A DNA stretch of 64,000 bases from Paenibacillus sp. NAIST15-1 (GTDB taxonomy: Bacteria; Bacillota; Bacilli; Paenibacillales; Paenibacillaceae). How positions within the stretch are numbered: position 1 is the first letter of the stretch; each line of letters opens with the position of its first letter. A program made the position numbers and the translations under genes. Of this stretch, positions 57,351 through 64,000 are shown piece by piece. The stretch lies in the NCBI RefSeq assembly GCF_001894745.1, contig NZ_BBYF01000002.1, positions 372,001-436,000 of the forward strand, read 5' to 3'. The notes under the pieces were generated by a model. That model made no database searches and had not been told where the DNA came from. It was given only the letters and a program-made list of their open reading frames with translations.

Positions 57351-58331
57351 ATGAGCCAAATCGACTTTCATCATAATTTCAATCGATTTTTTGACGGACT
57401 TGAAATAAAGCGGATGGATTCGAACCGCAACGAACAATTACTGCTCCCTTCACACATAGGTGAGGGAACGATTCGAAGATTTATTCCGCGTACCGATATT
57501 GAAGTTATTGTCTCGAATTATACGATGAACCGTGAGCGAACCATATCGCTGCAAACGGAGGCAGCGATGGTTGAACTGCAGTATTGCTTGCAGGGGACTA
57601 GGGAAGTGAGCATAGCTGGTGAGCGAAATGAAATCATCCCAGGAATATGCTCCCTGCAATTGATTAAACAAGCAGATGCGAGGTTTGAGTTTACTGGCAA
57701 TACGACGTACCATATGGTCAGTATTGGTATTCCGATTCACACTTTTCATCACTTTATGGAGGAAGGTGATGGGACGAGAAGGGTGGATTTCTCGCAGCTA
57801 CTTGGCAGCCAAGATTATGGGTGTGAATATGAACGAATTACGCCTGATGCAACCTTACGTTTGCATCAGCTGCTTGAAGCATCCTTGATGTCCAGTACTC
57901 GAAATATTGAATTGGAATGCCGTGCTATGGAGTTATTAGAGGAAGCCTTCCAACTGTTCTTCTCGAATCCCAGAACATCTCATACGAAGAAGATGAGTAG
58001 AACGGATATGCAGAAGGTTAAGCAGGCGAGAGAAATTATGGTGCAGGAAATGTCAGATCCGCCTTCATTGCTGGAGTTGTCTCGCATGGTGGGCTTGAAT
58101 GATTTCAAGCTGAAAAAGAGCTTTAAAGAAATGTACGGAGCAACTGTATTCGGCTATTTACGAGAGAAGCGGTTAGAGAGAGCACTGTTTCTGCTGCAGC
58201 AGGGCAAGCTGAATGTAACGGAAACCGCTTATGAAGTGGGTTACTCGAATGCCAGTTATTTCTCGGAAGCTTTCTGCCGCAAATATGGTGTGAATCCTGG
58301 AAGCTTAGTCCGTCAATCAGAACGAAGATGA
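57351..58331 (+). CDS. AraC-family regulator (siderophore-type)
   Basis: 326 residues. The C-terminal double helix-turn-helix is clear: SLLELSRMVGLNDFKLKKSF and VTETAYEVGYSNASYFSEAF. The N-terminal 200 residues resemble the PchR group, which regulates iron-siderophore uptake (VELQYCLQGTREVSI). It lies downstream of the CobW gene by 51 nt and ends at a strong terminator. A remnant of an MFS transporter follows. Confidence 0.88.
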   Translation: MSQIDFHHNFNRFFDGLEIKRMDSNRNEQLLLPSHIGEGTIRRFIPRTDIEVIVSNYTMNRERTISLQTEAAMVELQYCLQGTREVSIAGERNEIIPGICSLQLIKQADARFEFTGNTTYHMVSIGIPIHTFHHFMEEGDGTRRVDFSQLLGSQDYGCEYERITPDATLRLHQLLEASLMSSTRNIELECRAMELLEEAFQLFFSNPRTSHTKKMSRTDMQKVKQAREIMVQEMSDPPSLLELSRMVGLNDFKLKKSFKEMYGATVFGYLREKRLERALFLLQQGKLNVTETAYEVGYSNASYFSEAFCRKYGVNPGSLVRQSERR

Positions 58332-58407
58332 AATCCTTACCACTGAGATGTTTTGCGTATACGGTAATACAGAATGACCTTAATACCTAATAATTCGATA
58401 ATCTTAT

Positions 58408-58434
58408 AGACCACTCATGAGAGTGGTCTTTTTT
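58408..58434 (+). terminator. Rho-independent terminator of the AraC gene
   Basis: AGACCACTC and GAGTGGTCT pair perfectly around ATGA, followed by more T. Confidence 0.95.
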
Positions 58435-58439
58435 GATGG

Positions 58440-58545
58440 TCGACACCGCAGACGAAAATATGTGGTATGGCACTGTTCGGGGCAGCGAATGGTCTTGGCT
58501 TCGTTCTAGATCCTGCAATGAGTGGCATTCTATCCTTATCGGCTC
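58440..58545 (+). pseudogene. Fragment of an MFS transporter
   Basis: In one frame this stretch reads STPQTKICGMALFGAANGLG, then FVLDPAMSGILS. That is the loop and fifth membrane helix of drug-type MFS transporters (compare the general pattern TPxxRxKGM, GAxxGLGF, GPxxGG). No start, no other helices and no continuing similarity are present. The usual glycines of the helix are partly replaced (D and S). I read it as a decayed leftover, possibly of a siderophore exporter beside the AraC gene. Confidence 0.55.
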
Positions 58546-58554
58546 CGAGATCGA

Positions 58555-58597
58555 GCAAGGCTCTGTGCCTCTACAAGGGGAGGACGCAGAGCCTTGC
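58555..58597. terminator. Hairpin between the MFS remnant and the substrate-binding protein
   Basis: GCAAGGCTCTGTG pairs with CGCAGAGCCTTGC, with an inner CCTC/GAGG extension. No T run on the minus strand, so it may be a weak terminator of the transporter operon. Confidence 0.55.
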
Positions 58598-58614
58598 TGC
58601 ATTCGAAATGATAA

Positions 58615-60456
58615 TTAGGATTTGGATGCTGATCGATACTTGTCTAAGAATTCCTTTACCTTCTTAGGATCTGCCTTCAGTTCATTCCCGGTCTTTACGA
58701 TTGGGCTGACCGTCGAGGCTGCCTTGAAGATATAGTTATTGTAGAATTTCATGAAGTCTTCTTGGTTGATAGAGTATAGAACTGCTTTTCGCAGGTCTGC
58801 ACTCTTGGCTACTTCTCGATTCGCTGTGTTGAAGAGCAGGTAAGATACTGCATTGCTCTCAATGCTTTGCAAGGACAACTTGCTGTCATTTTTCACAAGG
58901 TCAAATTTTGTTTCAGGCACTCCATAGTTGACATAGATTTCACCGCTTCGAAGTGCGGCCAATTGGCTGTCAGCATCCTTTATGAAGCGCAGAATGACTT
59001 TATTGATTTTCGGTTCATGCTTTGTGCCTCTCAAGTAACCCGGATTTTTGTATAGAATCGCTTCATAATCATTTTTATAGGACAAGATATATGGTCCGCT
59101 CGTAACCAGTACGTTATTGTATTTGTTTCCTTCCGTAACTGTATTCTGATCTCCATATGGAATGTCCTTGTTAACATCGAACTTCGCTACATCGTATGTA
59201 TTGATGCGCTCTACCTGCTGCTTCGATACGATTCCTGCCGACTGATGAGCCAAATAATTTAATACTTGAGGGAAAGGTTCAGTTGTTGTCAATTTGATAA
59301 CTTGATATTTGCCGGTCTTGCTGTTCGCATCATTTTTATTCGTGACAAGTGAGGAAATCTTGTTTTCAAGTCCTTGCTCTAGCACAGTCTTAATTGTGTC
59401 ACTGCCTCCTGAGAGCTTCGCAGTTTCCAGCTCCTTCAGATCTGAGACAATCTCAACGGACTTAATATGCTCATGCAGGCTGTACGTGCGATGATCGGGA
59501 ACAGAGTTCTTATCCTTTGCCCGATTCAGGGAAAATACAACATCGTCAGCTCCAACGCGCTCGCCGGTATCAACAGCAAGCTTGTTCTCAATTTTGGAAA
59601 AATGGATATCATCTCTCAAAATAAAGTAATAATCCGAGTTGCCTTCAGCAATTGCGTGATTGTAGGACAAGGAACCGTCTGAAGTGATGCGGTCATCATC
59701 GGTCAGATTAATGAGACGTACATACATATTCGTATTGATCATGTTGATCGATCCATCATTGCCTTTAATCGGATCAAGGGAGGTCAGCGTTGAAGATCCT
59801 TGCGACAAAATGAGAGGAGTTGCTTGACGCTTGGACGTATCCTTAAAGTCTACATCCTCCCAGGCAAAGGAACGAGACTTGGACAATCTCACGGAATCTC
59901 CATTCAGCAGGTCTTTATTGTAAGCTTGGCTCTTTAACGAAATATATAAGGGCGCAATATAAGCTTGATCAAACACGAGCCGCTGCTCCAATTGCTTGTA
60001 GGTCTCGATAAACTCCGCAGGGGTCTGTGAGGCCGCTTTGTCGATCAATGCATCGATTTCCGGATCAGCGAGGATACTGTAGTCTCCTCCTGATTTGAAT
60101 AGGGAACGTACGGCATAATCAGGATTTCCCGTTACGGTGGTCCAGCCTGACAGTGCGATATCATAGTTGCCAGCTTCCTTCTGAGCCTTGAAGCTGCCGT
60201 AATCCGGCTGCAAGTTCAGCTTCACGTTGAAGCCATTTTTGGTTAGTTGATCACGAATGATGTTAAGATCGGATTCGCCAGTGCTCATGCCCAGCAGTTC
60301 GATGGTCACTGGTGCTCCTGTTTCTGTTTGCGGTTTATTTTCAGCGCTCTTGGCAGGCTCTTTGCCAACGGTATCGGATTTCGTACTTACCGAGCATCCG
60401 CTTACTAACACGAGTACAGACAATAGTAAGATGAAGAACTTGCTTTTGGATAGCAT
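58615..60456 (-). CDS. Oligopeptide-type substrate-binding lipoprotein, apparently circularly permuted
   Basis: 613 residues from ATG 60456 (GGGAGGG 6-7 nt upstream). Signal peptide with lipobox VSGC (C21). Residues about 50-200 (GFNVKLNLQPDYGSF, NYDIALSGWTTVTGNPDYAV, DPEIDALIDKAASQT) look like the C-terminal lobe of SBP_bac_5 proteins. Residues 212-613 look like their N-terminal and middle parts in order: PLILSQGSSTLTSLDPIKG, VDTGERVGADDVVFSLNRAK, TSGPYILSYKNDYEAILYK, LAALRSGEIYVNYGVPE and ADLRKAVLYSINQEDF, ending at KVKEFLDKY, the helix that normally precedes the C-terminal lobe. It binds peptides or similar ligands for the adjacent permeases. Confidence 0.85.
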   Translation of the reverse strand: MLSKSKFFILLLSVLVLVSGCSVSTKSDTVGKEPAKSAENKPQTETGAPVTIELLGMSTGESDLNIIRDQLTKNGFNVKLNLQPDYGSFKAQKEAGNYDIALSGWTTVTGNPDYAVRSLFKSGGDYSILADPEIDALIDKAASQTPAEFIETYKQLEQRLVFDQAYIAPLYISLKSQAYNKDLLNGDSVRLSKSRSFAWEDVDFKDTSKRQATPLILSQGSSTLTSLDPIKGNDGSINMINTNMYVRLINLTDDDRITSDGSLSYNHAIAEGNSDYYFILRDDIHFSKIENKLAVDTGERVGADDVVFSLNRAKDKNSVPDHRTYSLHEHIKSVEIVSDLKELETAKLSGGSDTIKTVLEQGLENKISSLVTNKNDANSKTGKYQVIKLTTTEPFPQVLNYLAHQSAGIVSKQQVERINTYDVAKFDVNKDIPYGDQNTVTEGNKYNNVLVTSGPYILSYKNDYEAILYKNPGYLRGTKHEPKINKVILRFIKDADSQLAALRSGEIYVNYGVPETKFDLVKNDSKLSLQSIESNAVSYLLFNTANREVAKSADLRKAVLYSINQEDFMKFYNNYIFKAASTVSPIVKTGNELKADPKKVKEFLDKYRSASKS

Positions 60457-60573
60457 ATGAGTTCCCTCCCATAATCTCGTATTTATGATTCTGACTTCTT
60501 TGTTCGTGCGCATATTTTTGCAGCATGACTTGCGGCCATTTTTGCCTATATTAGGCCAAGTAATCGCATTCCC

Positions 60574-62076
60574 TTAGTGCATTTTCGGATCTAGTGCATC
60601 CCGTATTCCATCGCCAAGGAAGTTAAAGGACAACACAAGTGCGATGATAGCAATGCCTGGGTAGATAGCGAGATAAGAATGTGATTCGAGATAAGTGCTG
60701 CCAAGCTTCAAAATGTTGCCCCATTCTGGGATATGCGGCTCAACGCCAAGTCCTAAATAACTTAAGCTGCTTGTTGAAATAACAGCGCCACCGATTGTAA
60801 GTGTCGACTTCACAATCATCGGGGCAAGTGAATTCGGTACAATATGCTGGAATATAATTGCCAACTTCCGTTGACCGAGGGCCCTAGCTGCTTCTACGTA
60901 TTCATATGTAGCTACGACCATGACGCTAGCTCTCATCGTGCGGGCATAGCTCGGAATTGATCCGATGCTTAGTGCAGCAATGAGATTGATCGTGTTGGCG
61001 CCGAATGCCGCGATGATGGCGATGGCTAGCAATATCCCCGGAATAGCGTAAATCACATCGAGCAGCCGCATAATGATATTGTCCGTCCGGCGTCCATAGA
61101 AGCCGGAGATGGCGCCGAGCACACCGCCCACAATGACAGGGATTGCTGTGGAAATGATTCCAACTATGAGTGAAATACGAGCTCCAAATATAATTCTCGA
61201 AAATAGGCATCTGCCAAAGTTGTCGGTGCCGAGCGGGTAGGTGAGGTTCGGTGTTTGCAGAATCGAACTGTAATCATTCTCCACAGCGATGCTGTAGTCG
61301 AAGGTGAAGAAGCTGCAAATCGAGATTGAGAACAAGAAGAGGATAAAGAATAACCCTGACATGGCTGCTGCATTCCGTGTTATTCGTTCCCATACTTCCT
61401 TCCACTTCGCACCAGTCTCATCATGCCGATTGTTCAGAAGCAGCATGACTCCAAGCAGCAGAGCGAATAAATTCCCCGTAATCGCTGTGAACAGGAGTAG
61501 GACCGCAAAGATCCGTATCCATAGCCTTATTCGGTTCTGTATAATGCCGCAAGCTATTAGAATGAGGATTGTGAGTTGAAAAATGGCGATCACGATCAGG
61601 ATCAGCATCGCCGCTGGGAATGTATCGGCCACATAGGGCTTAAATAGGTTTAGAGCAGATACGCCGAGAACAAAGACCTGTGTCAGCAGCATGTATACAG
61701 CTAAGGAATAATGCAGCGAAGCTCTGTTCTTCAGCAATTGTAGTGAGGCGGCTGCAACGAACACATTCCCAGTAAGAAGGCTTAGTAATAACGGATAACC
61801 GGCAGCTCGTGTGGAGGTTCTGATGTCGCCGCTGCAGCTGATATCATGCTTAATCTTGATCGTGACAGCCAACTGAAGCAAGGTGAAGAAGATATATAGG
61901 ACAGCAGCGGTGAATACATAATGCCGTACAGCTTGATTTGTTACATCATAACTGTTCACCAGGAGGAGTAGAGACAATAAGGATGATACGATGGTCGCGA
62001 AGCTGGCGTACTTATATTCTCTGTTTGTTTTCAGTCGGTTTGTGTTATCGCATCGTTTGTCTAGTGATTTGTTCAT
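60574..62076 (-). CDS. DppC-type ABC permease with six-helix N-terminal extension
   Basis: 500 residues, whereas DppC/OppC proteins are usually near 300. The canonical part starts near residue 225 (RNAAAMSGLFFILFLF, TYPLGTDNFGRCLFSRIIFG) and has the EAA loop EAARALGQRKLAIIFQHIVP. The first 220 residues hold about six additional hydrophobic segments, such as LYIFFTLLQLAVTI and LLLFTAITGNLFALLLGVML. Function of the extension is unknown. GCAGGTGA precedes the ATG; the DppB-type gene ends 12 nt upstream. Confidence 0.87.
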   Translation of the reverse strand: MNKSLDKRCDNTNRLKTNREYKYASFATIVSSLLSLLLLVNSYDVTNQAVRHYVFTAAVLYIFFTLLQLAVTIKIKHDISCSGDIRTSTRAAGYPLLLSLLTGNVFVAAASLQLLKNRASLHYSLAVYMLLTQVFVLGVSALNLFKPYVADTFPAAMLILIVIAIFQLTILILIACGIIQNRIRLWIRIFAVLLLFTAITGNLFALLLGVMLLLNNRHDETGAKWKEVWERITRNAAAMSGLFFILFLFSISICSFFTFDYSIAVENDYSSILQTPNLTYPLGTDNFGRCLFSRIIFGARISLIVGIISTAIPVIVGGVLGAISGFYGRRTDNIIMRLLDVIYAIPGILLAIAIIAAFGANTINLIAALSIGSIPSYARTMRASVMVVATYEYVEAARALGQRKLAIIFQHIVPNSLAPMIVKSTLTIGGAVISTSSLSYLGLGVEPHIPEWGNILKLGSTYLESHSYLAIYPGIAIIALVLSFNFLGDGIRDALDPKMH

Positions 62077-62088
62077 GATTCACCTGCT

Positions 62089-63537
62089 TTAGTATTGTTT
62101 CATCTTGGTACGAATCCGTGGGTCAATGAAGGCGTACATAATATCCACCGCTAAATTGACCAGTGATATCGTAATCGCCGTGTAGACAACACCTCCCATA
62201 ATGGCGGGAATATCCGGAATGAACTGCTTATCGATGATATAACTGCCGATACCGCTAATATTGAACACCTTCTCCGTAACAGCAGCTCCTCCAAGCATTG
62301 CTCCAAATTGCAATCCCACTACCGTCAGAATCGGAATGAGGGCATTTCTTACAGCATGCCGGAGCAGTACCTGCCGTTTGCGCAGCCCCTTCGCTCTAGC
62401 AGTTAAGATGTAGTCCTCATGAATCACCTCAAGAGTAGAAGCGCGGGTCATGCGGGCTACGGATGCTGTCAATCCTGTTCCAAGTACAATGACCGGCATA
62501 ATGACAGACAGCCAATTATTCGGATTATAGGTTGCAGGCAGCCATTTCAGATGAATGGAGAAGTTAAGAATGAAGACCAGTCCCTGCCAAAAGTTAGGTA
62601 TCGATAAACCAAGCAATGCGATAAAGATGAACGTATAATCGAACAATGTATTAGGTCGTGTTGCAGAAATGATGCCGATCGGCAGTGCAATGAGGAGAGC
62701 AAGTGCAAGTGAAATAATTGTTAGCGTTAACGTAATTGGAAATTTGGCTGCGATGGCAGTTGATACTTCTTCGTTGCCTGCAAATGAACTGCCTAAATCA
62801 AATGTGGCGATGCCTCTTAATGTGTTCCACAGTTGAATGAAAAAGGGTTGATCCAAGCCGTGCATCTTATTGAACGCCTCGATCTGCTCCGCTGTCGCCG
62901 TTTCTCCCAAAATATTAACTGCAGGATGGAATGGGGACAGCTTCAATATGGTGAATACGACAATAGAGACCCCGATAATTACAAGCAGACTCATCATCAA
63001 TCGCTCAAATATGTATTTGAGATATGCGTTGTAATACAAGAGCACAAGCAGATACATCGGAAATCCGGGAAGTAAGGTCAAGATGATAAACAGCGGGTGT
63101 CGAAGCAAGGCTTGAAAGGTACCAGAGTAGGTAGTGCGTCTATGGAGTCGTTGGTCAAGCATTTTAATGGTATGTTCATGTACGGCTTGGCGGAATTGTT
63201 CTTCAGTCAACTTGTGAACCTGGCGATTGAACTGGAGATTGTCTATGTTCTCACCGAAGAAGCGATGCTTGCAGCGTAGTTGATCCTCGAAGTCGGCTTG
63301 AAGCTTCTCTTTGTAACCGGAAGCGAGGAGTTCCTGCGTGACCAAATCTCGTGCCGCTTGGACGTTATCATCCCTTCGTTTAACCTGATAGATAATGTAT
63401 GCCGCAAGGTGGACAGGCAAGCCGAGCAGTATGGCAAGGCGTGCATAGATTGGGTTCAGGCTCAACTTTGTATAGCTGTGGCTGATTGTCTCTGTCCATT
63501 TTGGAAGCCTAGGCGCTTCAGTATATTCCATTTGCAT
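62089..63537 (-). CDS. DppB-type ABC permease with long N-terminal extension
   Basis: 482 residues, against about 310-340 in the family. The canonical domain starts near residue 180 (ERLMMSLLVIIGVSIVVFTI), with FDLGSSFAGNEEV and the EAA loop TARAKGLRKRQVLLRHAV. The first 180 residues contain two hydrophobic stretches (LAILLGLPVHLAAYIIY and PLFIILTLLPGFPMYLLVLL) separated by a charged helical region of about 100 residues. AAGGAGGT is 11 nt before the ATG. First gene of the minus-strand transporter operon. Confidence 0.87.
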   Translation of the reverse strand: MQMEYTEAPRLPKWTETISHSYTKLSLNPIYARLAILLGLPVHLAAYIIYQVKRRDDNVQAARDLVTQELLASGYKEKLQADFEDQLRCKHRFFGENIDNLQFNRQVHKLTEEQFRQAVHEHTIKMLDQRLHRRTTYSGTFQALLRHPLFIILTLLPGFPMYLLVLLYYNAYLKYIFERLMMSLLVIIGVSIVVFTILKLSPFHPAVNILGETATAEQIEAFNKMHGLDQPFFIQLWNTLRGIATFDLGSSFAGNEEVSTAIAAKFPITLTLTIISLALALLIALPIGIISATRPNTLFDYTFIFIALLGLSIPNFWQGLVFILNFSIHLKWLPATYNPNNWLSVIMPVIVLGTGLTASVARMTRASTLEVIHEDYILTARAKGLRKRQVLLRHAVRNALIPILTVVGLQFGAMLGGAAVTEKVFNISGIGSYIIDKQFIPDIPAIMGGVVYTAITISLVNLAVDIMYAFIDPRIRTKMKQY

Positions 63538-63587
63538 GTAGTATAAGCACCTCCTTCACTTTTAATTTGTATAATTCCGATGGATAT

Positions 63588-63615
63588 AGTATATTTTATT
63601 TCAAGGTTTTGTCAA
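63588..63615 (-). promoter_or_regulatory. Sigma-A promoter of the transporter operon
   Basis: TTGACA (63615-63610), 16 nt, TATACT (63593-63588) on the minus strand, about 50 nt upstream of the DppB-type start. Confidence 0.75.
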
Positions 63616-63637
63616 GAACTGTTAGCAAACCTATTCA
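63609..63637 (+). promoter_or_regulatory. Possible divergent promoter of the ATPase gene
   Basis: TTGTCA (63609-63614), 17 nt, TATTCA (63632-63637). Its -35 box lies on the same bases as the minus-strand -35, so the two promoters would compete. Confidence 0.4.
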
Positions 63638-63663
63638 TCACTACGATAGACGGGGGAACGGGC

Positions 63664-64000
63664 ATGGAGCATATCCTTCAAGTTCAGGATTTATCGGTAG
63701 CATTTCAGAATCGGGAGCAAGAGATTCAAGCGGTTCGAGGCGTAAGCTTCGTGGTCAACCCAGGCGAGACTCTCGGAATTGTGGGCGAATCAGGGAGTGG
63801 CAAGAGTGTTACAGCACGATCCATCATGCGCTTGCTGCCTTCATCGATAGCATCAAAGCAGAGAGGTACGATTAGTTTCTTAGGTGAGGACGTGGCGCGT
63901 TATTCAGAGTCCGACATGGAGAATATTCGTGGGCGTCACATCGGGATGATTTTTCAAGATCCAATGACTTCGTTGAATCCAACGATGAGCATTGGAAGTC
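63664..64000 (+). CDS. DppD/OppD-type ABC ATPase, N-terminal part (window edge)
   Basis: 112 codons to the window end. Walker A GESGSGKSV, TARSIMRLLPSS, and the Q-loop IGMIFQDPMTSLNPTMSIGS are diagnostic for oligopeptide/dipeptide ATPases. It is divergent from the DppB, DppC and binding-protein genes across 126 nt and is the natural ATP-hydrolysing partner. GGGGGAACGGGC before the ATG is a modest ribosome binding site. Confidence 0.93.
   Translation, partial: MEHILQVQDLSVAFQNREQEIQAVRGVSFVVNPGETLGIVGESGSGKSVTARSIMRLLPSSIASKQRGTISFLGEDVARYSESDMENIRGRHIGMIFQDPMTSLNPTMSIGS

Overview
The window is chromosomal DNA of a low-to-mid GC, endospore-forming Firmicute, most probably Paenibacillus or a close Paenibacillaceae relative. 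Sequence signs are strong AGGAGG-type ribosome binding sites, a proline T-box leader, an N-acetylmuramoyl-alanine amidase with a copper-amine-oxidase-type stalk, an S-layer-homology (SLH) protein, a 7TM-DISM histidine kinase, a double dynamin, and a collagen-like protein with a BclB-type exosporium C-terminal domain. No rRNA, tRNA, CRISPR array, phage or insertion sequence was recognised.

Layout. 0-7.7 kb is core metabolism: proBA under a T-box, mtnE and mtnU of methionine salvage, a GH3 glucosaminidase, and a LysR regulator divergent from leuCD with visible operators. 7.8-16.9 kb holds leuCD, a 5'-truncated methyltransferase, cell-wall and surface genes (amidase, GerMN lipoprotein, SLH protein) and nth. 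17-28 kb holds a two-GTPase dynamin, a heterodimeric ABC exporter pair, an SGNH hydrolase and an ABC-2 system. 28-32.6 kb is parE-parC (topoisomerase IV); the parC terminator lies inside a small antisense ORF. 33-40.5 kb holds MarR, CapA-like, RluA-like and RNA-methyltransferase-like genes, a divergent two-component system, an Xre regulator and a small unknown gene.

40.7-53.8 kb is the most unusual part. Five glycosyltransferase or GT-like genes (some built from shuffled GT-A and TPR modules) surround three small alpha-helical proteins. Two of these clearly resemble the N-terminal 'collagen preface' region of the 709-residue collagen/BclB protein that closes the locus. Interspersed are a basic protein with six 14-residue repeats, a metallo-beta-lactamase-fold protein lacking half of its metal motif, and a class I methyltransferase. 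I infer a spore-surface (exosporium or coat) filament assembly and glycosylation locus.

53.9-64 kb holds small conserved genes (DUF2653-like, Tim44-like, DUF309), a PadR repressor with an operator in its own promoter, a CobW-family metallochaperone, an AraC regulator, an MFS-transporter remnant, and an oligopeptide-type ABC importer. Its lipoprotein appears circularly permuted, both permeases carry long extra N-terminal membrane regions, and the divergent ATPase gene runs off the window end.

Assignments are by eye from motifs and overall resemblance to remembered families; no database search was possible.
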